Shown: one piece after another, positions 15,868 through 24,742 of the stretch | Numbering within the stretch: position 1 is the first letter of the stretch | How the letters are laid out: every line of letters begins with the position of its first letter | Assembly: GCA_011524395.1 (NCBI GenBank) | Contig: WTKN01000226.1 | Coordinates: 1 to 40,386, forward strand | Direction: 5' to 3' | DNA from: Moorena sp. SS36440bin_2 | GTDB taxonomy: Bacteria; Cyanobacteriota; Cyanobacteriia; Cyanobacteriales; Coleofasciculaceae | DNA: 40,386 bases | Notes under the pieces: model-generated | Database searches by the model: none | What the model was told of the DNA's origin: nothing | Seen by the model: the letters and a program-made list of their open reading frames with translations, nothing else | Program-made: the position numbers and the translations under genes

Positions 15868-16859
15868 GCTACCCCTCCTCCTTGAGCAGAAACCATGAGG
15901 GCGCGACGAATCGCCCGTTTTGCCAGTTCGACTTTATAACTGTTGTGAGTTAAAGGTTTGGCTAAGTCCAAGGCAATTTCTGCAGCCTCGGTAAATGTTG
16001 CTACATCCGCCGACTTACCAATCAAAAACTCTTCTGCTGCTGTTGCTCGCCAAGGCTTGTGTGCTACCCCACCCATTGCCAAACGTGCAGCTTGGATGTG
16101 CTCCCCTTGCAAGTTTACCGCCGCCGCCACAGAAATTAAAGCAAAGGAATAGGAAGCGCGATCGCGTATTTTCAAATAAACCCCAGATTTCCCAAAGGAT
16201 AAGGTCGGCAGAATCACAGCGGTAATTAACTCCCCTGGTTCTAAATTGGTGTCTTGCTCGGGTCTATTTCCCGGTAGACGGTGGAAATCTGTAAACGGTA
16301 TCTGCCTTTGCCCTTGGGCACCTGCTACTTCCACCACCGCATCCAATGCAGCTAGGGCAACACACATATCTGACGGGTGGACTGCTACACACTGCTCGCT
16401 GGCACCAAGGATGGCATGAGCACGGTTAATTCCCGTGATTGCGGGGCAGCCTGTCCCTGGTTGCCGTTTATTACAAGGAAAGGCGGTATCGTAATAATAG
16501 GGACAACGGGTACGTTGCAGCAGGTTTCCCCCCACTGTAGCCATGTTGCGAATTTGCTGAGATGCGCCAGATATAATTGCCCTAGCTAACATGGGATAGT
16601 TGCGGCGAATATCACTATTGTCTGCTACTGCGGTATTACTAACTAGTGCTCCCAGACGCAGACTACCATCAGCCATCGGTTCAATGTTATGCATCTGTAA
16701 CCGAGAGATATCAATCAGTTGCGATGGCTGATCTAAGAATACTTTCAGACGGTCAACTAAATTCGTTCCACCAGCAATAAACATGGAGTTTTGGTCAGCA
16801 ACTGCCTGGTTCACGGCATCTGACACGGAAGTGGCACGGGTATAGGTGAAGTTCTTCAT
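15864..16859 (-). CDS. Molybdenum hydroxylase FAD-binding subunit (PaoB/YagS-type) with extra iron-sulfur cysteines
   Basis: 331 aa, CoxM-like FAD subunit. FAD-binding motifs are MFIAGGTNLVDRLK at the N-terminus and ATVGGNLLQRTRCPYY. The stretch from TRCPYYYDTAFPCNKRQPGTGCPA to ASEQCVAVHPSD contains the four-cysteine insert that binds an additional [4Fe-4S] cluster in E. coli PaoB; ordinary xanthine dehydrogenase FAD subunits lack it. This insert is my main reason for calling the enzyme PaoABC-type rather than xanthine dehydrogenase. Five bases separate it from the 2Fe-2S gene upstream and four bases overlap the large-subunit gene downstream, indicating tight translational coupling. Confidence 0.92.
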   Translation of the reverse strand: MKNFTYTRATSVSDAVNQAVADQNSMFIAGGTNLVDRLKVFLDQPSQLIDISRLQMHNIEPMADGSLRLGALVSNTAVADNSDIRRNYPMLARAIISGASQQIRNMATVGGNLLQRTRCPYYYDTAFPCNKRQPGTGCPAITGINRAHAILGASEQCVAVHPSDMCVALAALDAVVEVAGAQGQRQIPFTDFHRLPGNRPEQDTNLEPGELITAVILPTLSFGKSGVYLKIRDRASYSFALISVAAAVNLQGEHIQAARLAMGGVAHKPWRATAAEEFLIGKSADVATFTEAAEIALDLAKPLTHNSYKVELAKRAIRRALMVSAQGGGVA

Positions 16860-16864
16860 GATGC

Positions 16865-17425
16865 TTAGTTATTTCCAGATTCACTGACCATCACCGCTGC
16901 CACAGGGTATGGTGGTTTTTGTCCAATTACCTGCTGTACGGCTGCCACAATACCATTGTAAGCACTGCATCGGCAAAGATTCCCACTCAGTCGTTCCTTA
17001 ATTTCCGCCTCGGAGAGTTCAGCTAGTTGTGGAGGACTATGCAAATCTGGTGTCACCGCGCTAACACAACCCCGTTTAACTTCCTCCAAAAGAGCCACAG
17101 AAGCGCAAATTTGCCCTGGGGTACAATAGCCGCATTGGAAGCCATCATTGTCAATAAATGCCTCCTGCACCGGATGGAGAGTATCCCCTGTTGCCAAACC
17201 TTCAACGGTAACAATTTCCTTACCTTCTTGCATGACTGCCAAAGTGAGACAGGAATAAACTCGCTGACCATCAATTAAAACAGTACAGGCTCCACATTGT
17301 CCATGATCGCACCCCTTTTTACTCCCGACTAATCCCAAATATTCACGCAGAGCATCTAGGAGTGTTACACGGGGTTCAATGGTGAGGATGTGCTGTTCAC
17401 CATTAATGGTAAGAGTCACATTCAT
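16865..17425 (-). CDS. Molybdenum hydroxylase 2Fe-2S subunit (PaoA/YagT-type)
   Basis: 186 aa. The plant-type ferredoxin centre is GSKKGCDHGQCGACTVLIDG with the fourth cysteine in YSCLTLA. The second cluster lies in the helical domain at CGYCTPGQICAS and GNLCRCSAYNGIV. It passes electrons from the molybdenum centre to the FAD subunit. E. coli PaoA carries a Tat signal; none is present here, so this enzyme is probably cytoplasmic. The ATG overlaps the stop of an upstream gene (ATGA at 17425-17422), and its aggagg Shine-Dalgarno lies inside that gene. The upstream gene, now cut by a TnpB element, was therefore once part of this operon. Confidence 0.93.
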   Translation of the reverse strand: MNVTLTINGEQHILTIEPRVTLLDALREYLGLVGSKKGCDHGQCGACTVLIDGQRVYSCLTLAVMQEGKEIVTVEGLATGDTLHPVQEAFIDNDGFQCGYCTPGQICASVALLEEVKRGCVSAVTPDLHSPPQLAELSEAEIKERLSGNLCRCSAYNGIVAAVQQVIGQKPPYPVAAVMVSESGNN

Positions 17426-17535
17426 CTAGGCTTCGCCTCCTTGTCAACTTTCTCTGGCCAATTACGGGGTGGAATTTCCCTTCCTTTGTAAAATTGCTGC
17501 TCCAACTTACCCAAAAGCCACCAAACTCCCCCACT

Positions 17536-17680
17536 CATTAAAACAGCTACATTGACACTCCCCGTCCTATAAGAACGGGGATTCTTTAATCAACGAGTCA
17601 GCGTGGCTCTTCCAGACCGGAATCAGGAAGAGTAGAGGCTGATTCTCCTAAAGCGTTCGGATCTAAGATCCAGGTTCCGG
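17536..17680 (-). ncRNA. Predicted omega RNA (reRNA) of the TnpB element
   Basis: In characterised TnpB elements the guide RNA overlaps the 3' end of tnpB, includes the right-end hairpin and ends in a guide copied from flanking host DNA. By analogy the scaffold here would end with the hairpin at 17560-17580. The guide would start at 17551 (tgtagctgttttaatga on the minus strand) and the target-adjacent motif would be TTGAC. The boundaries are inferred, not seen. Confidence 0.35.
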
Positions 17681-18779
17681 TATGCCCTACCGTACCTAAG
17701 GCTCTTTTCAGAATATTGATCGCAGCATTATGGTCTCTGTCTAATTCACAACCACACTCACAGATATGGGTTCTGGTTGATAAAGACTTTTTGACTACTT
17801 CGCCACAATTTGAACAATTTTGACTGGTATAGTCAGGATTGACTGCTACTGTCTGCCTACAAAATTTTTGCCCAAAATACTCTAACCACTTTCTGAATTG
17901 ATACCAACCCGCATCATTAATAGATTTAGCAAGACAATGGTTTTTTGTTAGATTTTTAATCCTCAAGTCTTCGTAAGCGACCACATCGTTAGAGTGGATT
18001 ACGCAACGTGCCAGTCTCTTGGCATGTTCTTCACGCTGCCTACTTATTTTGAGGTGTGTCCTACCTAGCCTATTTCTGGCTTTTTTACGATTGGATGAGC
18101 CTTTCTTCTTGCGAGAAACTCGACGTTGATAGAATTTCAACCGCTTCTCGCCCTTACGATAAAATCTTGGGTTTGGTTCTGTACCTCCTTTAGAGTCGGT
18201 ATAAAATTCCTTCAATCCCACATCTAAACCAATATTGGTATGAGAGGGATCCAGGGGTTCTTCTATATTGACTTTCACGCAGAATTGAACATAATAACCA
18301 TCGGCGCGGCGAACCAACCTAACTCGTTTGATCAGTTTTTGGTCGTAACGCCATAATTCCCAAGTTCCTTTAAGTTTTAGCTTCCCTATACCCTTTTTAT
18401 CAATAAAGGAGATTGACTTGGTATCGGGGGAAAGCTTCCAGCCAGATGTTTTATATTCGACTGATCTAGAAAACTTTTTGAACTTGGGGTAACCTTTTTT
18501 CCCAGGGATTTGTTTTTTGCAGTTGCTATAAAACCTAGAAATTGAATTATAGGCTCGCTCCACGGAAGCTTGACAAGCATGAGAGTTCAAGTCTTTGACA
18601 AAAGGAAACTCAGATCTAAGCCACGTGTTATAGCGATAAAGGTCTTTTTGTCCTACGCCTTTGTTTTCCATCCAATATCGAAGACACTTGTTGCGTACAA
18701 ACTGACCCGTCCTTATCGCTTCATCGATGGCGGTGTATTGAGTTTTATTCCCTTTGACCTTAAACTCTAGAGCGATCAT
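17598..18779 (-). CDS. tnpB: TnpB, RNA-guided RuvC nuclease of IS605-type element
   Basis: 393 aa, full length. The RuvC-like catalytic residues are in place: D186 (IGLDVGLKEF), E270 (VAYEDLRIKNL) and the aspartate of DRDHNAA (347-353). A four-cysteine zinc ribbon (NCSNCG at 321-326, CECGC at 340-344) sits between the last two. The N-terminal wedge/REC half begins MIALEFKVKGNKTQ and carries the helical KGYPKFKKF segment. TnpB cuts DNA next to the target-adjacent motif under guidance of an element-encoded RNA and helps keep the element after excision. No stops or frameshifts, so it is probably active. The C-terminal 40 residues past NILKRAL are variable. Confidence 0.95.
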   Translation of the reverse strand: MIALEFKVKGNKTQYTAIDEAIRTGQFVRNKCLRYWMENKGVGQKDLYRYNTWLRSEFPFVKDLNSHACQASVERAYNSISRFYSNCKKQIPGKKGYPKFKKFSRSVEYKTSGWKLSPDTKSISFIDKKGIGKLKLKGTWELWRYDQKLIKRVRLVRRADGYYVQFCVKVNIEEPLDPSHTNIGLDVGLKEFYTDSKGGTEPNPRFYRKGEKRLKFYQRRVSRKKKGSSNRKKARNRLGRTHLKISRQREEHAKRLARCVIHSNDVVAYEDLRIKNLTKNHCLAKSINDAGWYQFRKWLEYFGQKFCRQTVAVNPDYTSQNCSNCGEVVKKSLSTRTHICECGCELDRDHNAAINILKRALGTVGHTGTWILDPNALGESASTLPDSGLEEPR

Positions 18780-18884
18780 TTTGACGTCAAAAACCTCTAC
18801 GTCAAATTATAACTCAAAAAAAATCAGACTGTCAACAAAGCCGTCCTTTGTTCGCGCAGCTTGGCCTACGGCCAAGTCACCGTA

Positions 18885-18960
18885 AGAATAGTGGAGCCTT
18901 ATTTAATAAGTTTTAACCCTTTTTCTGATAGCCATTCCCCTATAAAGGCTCCACTATTCT
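18885..18960. repeat. 76-bp palindrome nested in the left end of the IS element
   Basis: Arms are a 16-bp perfect inverted repeat, agaatagtggagcctt (18885-18900) and aaggctccactattct (18945-18960), around a 44-bp AT-rich centre. It lies between the tnpB start and the left-end hairpin. It may be a smaller element that inserted into the IS, or a structural part of the IS left end. Confidence 0.6.
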
Positions 18961-19260
18961 AAGGCGCGGGTCTCCTAGAAGGACGGGGCTTGAGACCCAA
19001 AGTTTTTGGTCAAAATAATAACAGTAACAATAGATACGCCAGGGTGGAGCAATACCAGTAACGGAAGGAATACCCAAACCAGTCCAGTCCGTACAGCTAA
19101 TCCCAGCCTTAACCGTTGCAAGTTCCCTAAAGCCCCACCACAACTCGCGCATTTTTCCGTGTGGTAATGATACTTTTCTAAGAGAACTTCTTCCAAAACA
19201 TTATTGATTCAGCAACGGAACAGGAGGTTTCTCCCACTTGGGCTTTTCATCAAAACAGTA

Positions 19261-19288
19261 AGATGCTCCCATTTTGTTGGGAGCATCT
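19261..19288 (-). terminator. Hairpin downstream of ndhD
   Basis: A 10-bp perfect stem (agatgctccc / gggagcatct) with an 8-base loop about 150 bp past the ndhD stop on the minus strand. A degenerate second copy of the same hairpin (about 19367-19397) lies between it and ndhD. The T-tract is weak. It also insulates the downstream operon. Confidence 0.55.
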
Positions 19289-19434
19289 CATTTTGGCAAA
19301 TATATCGTTTTATTTTGGCGGTAGAATCACGATGATACAGCTATTTGCGGTATGTTTTTTCCAAAGTGAGATGCTCCTACTTTGTTTGGGGCGTTCTTTT
19401 TGTTTAACTCCCGCTAATTGGAAACAGGAACTAA

Positions 19435-21048
19435 TCAATACTGGGTAACCCCAAGAATAGGTTGAGCCTTTGTTTTAGCTAACTGTGGTGCTGTGAAGTT
19501 ACCAGAGTATAGAGGTGATTCCTTTTGAACAATCACTGGTAAGGATTGGCGCATTTGAGCAGCAACCGCTACAGTTTTCACATCATAGGTTTGAGTGACT
19601 AGCTTCGGATAAAGACCGATGCCAATAATAGGGATTAACAGACAAGCGGTAACGAAAATTTCGCGAGGCTTGGCATCCCCTAAGTATTTCTCAATAATTA
19701 ATCCAGAGTTATTTTTACCGAAAAATACCTGTCTCAGCAGTGAAAGCAGATAAATCGGAGTTAGGATTAATCCCACTGCGGCTAATAAAACGATGACGAC
19801 TTTGAAAGACGAGCTGTACACACTGCTAGTGGTGACTCCAAGAAAGACTGACAACTCACCCACAAAACCACTCATTCCTGGTAAGGCTAGGGATGCCATG
19901 GAACCAGCAGTGAAGAGGGCAAATGCTTTGGGCATTTCCTTCGCCATTCCTCCCATTTTTGCCATCGCTAGGGTATGAGTACGCTCGTAGGTGACACCAG
20001 ATAGGAAGAATAAGGCAGCAGCGATTAACCCATGGGAAAGCATTTGTAAGATAGCTCCATTCATTCCTAATTCAGTGAACGAAGCAATGCCAACCAACAC
20101 AAAACCCATGTGGGAAATTGACGAGTAAGCTAGTCGTCGTTTGAGATTGTCTTGGCTAAAAGCAAGTAAAGCACCGTAGATAATATTGACCACACCTAAT
20201 ACTGCTAGCACTGGTGCGAAGTAAGTATGGGCATGAGGAAGCATTTCTAGATTCATGCGCATCAGTCCATACCCACCCATTTTCAATAAGACCCCAGCTA
20301 ATATCATCGAGACTGGAGCAGAAGCTTGGCTGTGTGCATCTGGTAACCAAGTATGTAGCGGAAAAATCGGCAACTTGACACCATAGGCAATTAAGAAACC
20401 CGCATAAGCTACTAGTTCCAAAGCTATCGGGTAATTCCGGTTCCCTAGGGTTTGCATGTCAAAGGTGACTGTATCTCCAGCAAACGCCATCATTAGCGCG
20501 GCGACCAGGATAAAAACTGAACCTGCTGCTGTGTAAAGAATAAATTTGGTTGCGGCGTAGAAGCGTTGTTTTCCTCCCCATATAGAAATGAGCAAGTACA
20601 CTGGCAGCAACTCTAATTCCCACATTAGGAAAAACAACACTAAATCTTGAGCTGCAAACACCCCGATCTGGGCGCTATACATGAACAGCATCAAGCAGTA
20701 AAATAAACGCGGTTTATGGTTAATCTTCCAAGCCGCAACAATAGCTAAGGTAGTGACTAAGCCACTTAACACAATCAGAGGCATCGATAAGCCATCGACT
20801 GCTACAGACCAACTAATGCCAAGCTGGGGTATCCACGTATAACTTTCCCTGAGCTGAAAATCGGAGTTTCGGAAATCGTAATGATGCCAAAACCCATAGA
20901 TCATTAGGACAAAATCCAGAAGGGCTACACCTAGGGCATACCAACGAATCATCCTCAGCCACTTGCTGGGAATGAGCGGAATGAGCAGAGATGCCACTAG
21001 GGGCAGCAGAATAATCGTCGTTATCCAAGGAAAATTTACGGAGACCAT
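19435..21048 (-). CDS. ndhD: NAD(P)H-quinone oxidoreductase subunit 4 (NdhD)
   Basis: 537 aa from the ATG at 21048, which gives the normal N-terminus [20 protein letters not shown]. The frame stays open to 21165, but that extension is AT-rich and atypical. Subunit 4 of NDH-1 is a proton-pumping antiporter-like membrane protein with about 14 helices. Diagnostic segments are [32 protein letters not shown] with the conserved glutamate, [20 protein letters not shown] with the essential Lys/His region, and [23 protein letters not shown]-1 complexes in cyanobacteria serve respiration, cyclic electron flow or CO2 uptake depending on the NdhD paralogue; the N-terminus suggests a respiratory/cyclic type, but this is not certain. 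ndhF is not adjacent. Confidence 0.95.
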   Translation of the reverse strand: MVSVNFPWITTIILLPLVASLLIPLIPSKWLRMIRWYALGVALLDFVLMIYGFWHHYDFRNSDFQLRESYTWIPQLGISWSVAVDGLSMPLIVLSGLVTTLAIVAAWKINHKPRLFYCLMLFMYSAQIGVFAAQDLVLFFLMWELELLPVYLLISIWGGKQRFYAATKFILYTAAGSVFILVAALMMAFAGDTVTFDMQTLGNRNYPIALELVAYAGFLIAYGVKLPIFPLHTWLPDAHSQASAPVSMILAGVLLKMGGYGLMRMNLEMLPHAHTYFAPVLAVLGVVNIIYGALLAFSQDNLKRRLAYSSISHMGFVLVGIASFTELGMNGAILQMLSHGLIAAALFFLSGVTYERTHTLAMAKMGGMAKEMPKAFALFTAGSMASLALPGMSGFVGELSVFLGVTTSSVYSSSFKVVIVLLAAVGLILTPIYLLSLLRQVFFGKNNSGLIIEKYLGDAKPREIFVTACLLIPIIGIGLYPKLVTQTYDVKTVAVAAQMRQSLPVIVQKESPLYSGNFTAPQLAKTKAQPILGVTQY

Positions 21049-21308
21049 AGCTAAGAATAAATACCTATTGGCTTCTAATTTCAGTATATTAACTAAAGTT
21101 AAGAATTGCAAAGGGTATTTGCCAAAAAAACACAAAAAAAATTTTTTGGTAACAATTGCTACCAAAAAAGTAAAGAATTATTAAAAATTTAGGTTAATAT
21201 GGGTCAAACCCAGAATCTTTATGCTATGGGTTAGATTTTGGGTAATCAGAAGCAATTACCAACTATAACCAGCAGGGGGTAATACCATCGGATTTGGTAA
21301 AAGTGGTA

Positions 21309-22286
21309 TTAGCTACTTAATTCCAGAGCAATCTTGGTGCCTTGGGAATCTAAAGAAAGCGATCGCACTTGAGCCTCAATCCCGGCATCGGTCCAAGCTA
21401 GCGCCATTGCCTCCTGAACCGCTGGTGCTTGGGACTCATTCACCAAAGCCAACAAAGTAGGACCAGCCCCACTAATCACCATGCCATAAGCTCCAGCATC
21501 CAAAGCTGCCGCCTCCACAGCGTCATAACCAGGAATCAGCTTTTGGCGATAAGGCTGATGTATTCGGTCTTGCAAACCGACCCGTATCCAATCCCCCTTA
21601 CCAGACTGCAAACCTCGCAACAACAACCCTAAACTGGCCACATTCAACACTGCATCAGCACGGCTGTAGCTATCAGGCAATACCTGTCGTGCCTCCTGTG
21701 TTGAAAGCTCGAAATCTGGAATTGCTACCACCGGAACTAGATCAGAAGACCAATCAACATCACAAACTACCCAATCCTGTTCTTTTGCTTCGGGTCTTTG
21801 GGGTTTCATAGCCAAACCTCGACCAGTCAAACGACATCCCCCCAAAAGTGCTGGAACCACATTATCAGGATGCCCCTCAATTGCGATCGCTAACTCCATT
21901 ACCTCCTGCTGAGAAAGAGGTTTACCCGCTAACTGATTTGCAGCAATCAATCCTCCAACAATCGCTGTGGCCGAACTCCCCAATCCTCGTGCCAAAGGCA
22001 CCCCCAAATCAATCTCTAGGTGTACTGGAGGCGGAGTTTTGCCCAGACGATCATATAACGTTGCAAAAGCTCGATAGACAAGATTACTCTCATCTGTACT
22101 AACCTTGTTGGCTTCCACACCAGTAACGTCAATCTTAAGCTTCACTGATCCAGAATTTACCGATTCCAGGCGAGTGACTTTAAACTGGTTATACACAGTT
22201 AACGCTGCGCCTATGCAATCGAAACCTGGTCCTAGATTAGCGGTAGTACCGGGCACAATAACCCTGACCGTAGAAACAACAGACAT
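21309..22286 (-). CDS. thrB: Homoserine kinase
   Basis: 325 aa, typical size. GHMP kinase family: VIVPGTTANLGPGFDCIGAAL at the N-terminus, the phosphate-binding loop VPLARGLGSSATAIVGG (residues 97-113), EGHPDNVVPALLGGC, and the C-terminal GMVISGAGPTLLAL. It phosphorylates homoserine for threonine synthesis in the cytoplasm. It lies 260 bp upstream of ndhD on the same strand. The separate spacing and the AT-rich gap suggest independent transcription, although cyanobacterial genomes often keep ndhD4 or ndhD1 and thrB as neighbours. Confidence 0.96.
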   Translation of the reverse strand: MSVVSTVRVIVPGTTANLGPGFDCIGAALTVYNQFKVTRLESVNSGSVKLKIDVTGVEANKVSTDESNLVYRAFATLYDRLGKTPPPVHLEIDLGVPLARGLGSSATAIVGGLIAANQLAGKPLSQQEVMELAIAIEGHPDNVVPALLGGCRLTGRGLAMKPQRPEAKEQDWVVCDVDWSSDLVPVVAIPDFELSTQEARQVLPDSYSRADAVLNVASLGLLLRGLQSGKGDWIRVGLQDRIHQPYRQKLIPGYDAVEAAALDAGAYGMVISGAGPTLLALVNESQAPAVQEAMALAWTDAGIEAQVRSLSLDSQGTKIALELSS

Positions 22287-22753
22287 TTGACAATATTCTG
22301 AACTAAATAATCTTGCCCTAAAAATTGCTCTCCTGTCTACTGGGTTTAGTATATTTATTTACAGTTGGTTGCACGTAAGTGATTTTCAATTGAATAAACG
22401 ACACCCAGGCAGAAATGAGAACGATTAATGATCTATGGTAATCATGAATCAGTGTATTCTCAGCCTGTGAAAAATTCGATAAGTCCTGAGTGCAGACCGT
22501 GCTGATACAGCATGTTTGAAATCATCAAAGCCCGAACAGCTGCTAGGGGATTTCTAGTTTAATAAAACCTGTTACTCCAAAGCCAAAGTCTTAAACACCT
22601 TGCGTGGTTGAATGTTAATTGTTACACATTGTTGAACGTTGTCGTAAAAGCATAGTCTCACAAATAAAAGATAGTCCCAATCTATTATTTTGTTGCGTTC
22701 ACAAAAAACTGAGTGGAAGCAGTAGGCTGATCGCTCCTGCAAATAAATACCCT
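22287..22753. other. Intergenic region between thrB and the kinase gene
   Basis: 467 bp, AT-rich, with no reading frame, hairpin or repeat that I can support. It should contain the thrB promoter on the minus strand and the 3' end of the kinase transcript. Confidence 0.5.
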
Positions 22754-24550
22754 TTAAGGCTTGATCAAATTTCTCTCTAATTTCCGATAGGTTTTGACTT
22801 GCCGCAGACGCTCTAATGGCGGATAGAGAATCATCACACCTAAGGGAACTGCTGTAACTAAAATCGCGATCAGTACCAAGATATTTAAAAATCCCAGCTT
22901 CAAGCCGATACCTAAACTAATGCCCAAGGCGACCGATAACACAGGCACTCCGACGGCTAAGATTTTACTAAACCCACGCTTTCGGCAGCTTTGAGCGACT
23001 CCTTCCCCTTCAAAGGCTGCCATAAACACTACCGCATCCACTGCTGCAAAGGTAGCAATTGCGCTATCCGTAGCGCGAAACTTGGCACCAAATCCAGCTA
23101 CCAACAGGGCTGCTACTCCAGCAAAAAACACTGCTGCTAGGGTATCCATAGCCTTTAACGGAATACTAAACCTTGCTCTGACTCTTGCTACCAGTTTCGA
23201 GATCACCCCAGATGTCACAGCAGCAGTCAATCCCAGCATTGCCACCAAGACTGAAACAAAAGTAGCGATCGCAATCCCGATTGTCCCACTGTTACTCACA
23301 ATTCCCTCCCAAGCCGTAGTTTCTACCCACGTAGCTGTAGTAGCTAAACCAATCAATAGCGCTAGGGATAGATAGGGAAGTTTTTTCGTGGCAATTGGTA
23401 CCGGAGCAGTATGGATTTTCAGGGGTAAAACCTGAGTTGAGTGTTCAGCATTAGTGTGAATTAATACCTCTCGCTCATAGGTTTGGTCTGCCATCAGCTT
23501 ACTGGTATCTATCGTAATTTGGCACAACCCTTGATTCCCATTAACATCAGCTGTGTCCAATCGAATCCAGTCATGGAAGTAGGGAGTGTGGGGTGGGTCA
23601 CTGACATGGGGAGCAATTTGCCAGCGGCTTTCTAAGGCTGTGTCTGGAACTGTGTTACAAATGGTGATAGTTTTTGTCAGTTTTTCCCCTAATTTTTTAG
23701 CTATCAACTCTAGATACGGTTGGGATAGTTTTGCCTCTGGAATCCGGATAACGTAGATTGGCTTAAGAGCTTCTAAAGCTGTTTCAGCATCAGGAAAACG
23801 ATCTTTAGGTTTCAGCTCTACCATCCTTTGCAGCCACTGCAGCCAACTCAAACTTACTTGAGGTAGACGATGCTGAAAATTGAGACAATAGTCTTCATCA
23901 ATTAAGGTATTAATCGTAGTCGATCGAGTACCAGTCAGTAAACAAATCAAGGTCGCTCCTAACCCATATAAGTCTGACGCTTTACTTAGGGCTTTATCAA
24001 ATAACTGTTCCGGAGCCATAAACCCAATAGTGCCTTTGGCTACACTACTCACCGCTAGTTCACTATCACCAATCCGAGCTAAGCCGAAGTCTACCAAAAA
24101 AACATTGATCGTCTCATCTACTAAGATATTTTCTGGTTTGATATCTCGATGAATGATCGGAGGAATCCGATGTTGTAGGTAAACCAGAATGTTGAGTAAC
24201 CCAACCGCGATTTGCTTAATCTCCTCCGGGTCAAAACTACGAGGTACAGCCAGGGAAGGAGCATGTTTGTATTCCTGTACCAAACAACAGCCCCTAGTGG
24301 TTTGGAATGACCCTAAGTAACGGGGGATACCGGGATGATTCAGTCCCCGCAACACTTGAATTTCCCCTTCTATGGTCTCATAGTCTGACCAGTTACTGTT
24401 GCGTTGAGCAAACTGAAACTGCTTGATCACTACCAATTGGTGATTGACCTGGTTTCGGGCTAGGTAGGTCACTCTCCCACCAGCGCGATTATGACCCAAT
24501 TCCCTGATCACTTTGAAATCGTGACTTGATAAGTCTGGAAAATTGCTCAT
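22754..24550 (-). CDS. Membrane-bound Ser/Thr protein kinase
   Basis: 598 aa. A Hanks-type kinase domain (about 13-270) is complete: catalytic lysine K43 (VVIKQF), HRDIKPEN with D136, DFG at 154-156 and APE at 179-181. Residues 270-385 form a beta-rich linker (for example FHDWIRLDTADVNGNQGL), perhaps a ligand-sensing or Ig-like domain seen in other cyanobacterial kinases. The C-terminal 200 residues hold about five membrane segments (LPYLSLALLIGLATTATW, IGIAIATFVSVLVAMLGL, AMDTLAAVFFAGVAALLV and two more), ending in a basic tail. The glycine loop is atypical (GHNRAGGRV). The gene diverges from the WGR gene across a 192-bp gap, so the two may share control. Confidence 0.9.
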   Translation of the reverse strand: MSNFPDLSSHDFKVIRELGHNRAGGRVTYLARNQVNHQLVVIKQFQFAQRNSNWSDYETIEGEIQVLRGLNHPGIPRYLGSFQTTRGCCLVQEYKHAPSLAVPRSFDPEEIKQIAVGLLNILVYLQHRIPPIIHRDIKPENILVDETINVFLVDFGLARIGDSELAVSSVAKGTIGFMAPEQLFDKALSKASDLYGLGATLICLLTGTRSTTINTLIDEDYCLNFQHRLPQVSLSWLQWLQRMVELKPKDRFPDAETALEALKPIYVIRIPEAKLSQPYLELIAKKLGEKLTKTITICNTVPDTALESRWQIAPHVSDPPHTPYFHDWIRLDTADVNGNQGLCQITIDTSKLMADQTYEREVLIHTNAEHSTQVLPLKIHTAPVPIATKKLPYLSLALLIGLATTATWVETTAWEGIVSNSGTIGIAIATFVSVLVAMLGLTAAVTSGVISKLVARVRARFSIPLKAMDTLAAVFFAGVAALLVAGFGAKFRATDSAIATFAAVDAVVFMAAFEGEGVAQSCRKRGFSKILAVGVPVLSVALGISLGIGLKLGFLNILVLIAILVTAVPLGVMILYPPLERLRQVKTYRKLERNLIKP

Positions 24551-24742
24551 TAATCTATCGGCTACATCAGAGTCAAGCTACGCAGCAATGGGCAAGTTTT
24601 AATCCTTTCGGTTAGGCTGGGCTTACCTTGCTTTTATTTACGATAGCTTTAGGATTGGGGAAAGGGAGCGACTAGATAATTTTTTTAATATGGTGGTAAT
24701 GACAGGCGTTTCTACTTCTAACTGGGTTTTACCTGATGTCCT

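Larger units (their letters stand above)
17552..19008 (-). mobile_element. IS200/IS605-family (IS1341-type) TnpB-only insertion sequence
   Basis: 1,457 bp, one gene (tnpB), no tnpA. On the minus strand the host target is TTGAC (19013-19009), the element begins with CAAAAAC and ends with TCAA, and the host resumes at 17551. Subterminal hairpins lie at both ends: gggtctc/gagaccc (18968-18974 with 18992-18998) and ccccgt/acgggg (17560-17580). There is no target duplication, as known for single-strand IS605 transposition. The ends were chosen because removing exactly these bases puts the flanking frames in register. Mobility would need a TnpA supplied elsewhere. Confidence 0.85.
17422..19196 (-). 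pseudogene. Tail of a PaO-like Rieske oxygenase, split by a TnpB element
   Basis: Joining 19196-19009 to 17551-17422, after removing the insertion element, gives one uninterrupted 105-codon frame. It reads LLEKYHYHTEKCASCGGALG, then a hydrophobic hairpin (VWVFLPLLVLLHPGV, VTVIILTVAVLMSGGVWWLL), then LEQQFYKGREIPPRNWPEK. HTEKCASC is the C-terminal CxxC signature of pheophorbide a oxygenase-type Rieske proteins, which end in two membrane helices. The frame is closed upstream by a TGA near 19215 and the Rieske and iron domains are missing, so it was truncated before or besides the insertion. Its stop overlaps the 2Fe-2S subunit start (ATGA). Confidence 0.7.

Noticed and set aside
18940-19152. 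70-codon minus-strand frame across the IS left end
   Set aside because: It is a shadow of the Rieske-tail frame; the other frame gives the HTEKCASC motif and joins correctly across the IS.
19435-21165. 576-aa NdhD starting at 21165
   Set aside because: The first 39 codons are AT-rich and unlike the family; the ATG at 21048 gives the normal NdhD N-terminus.
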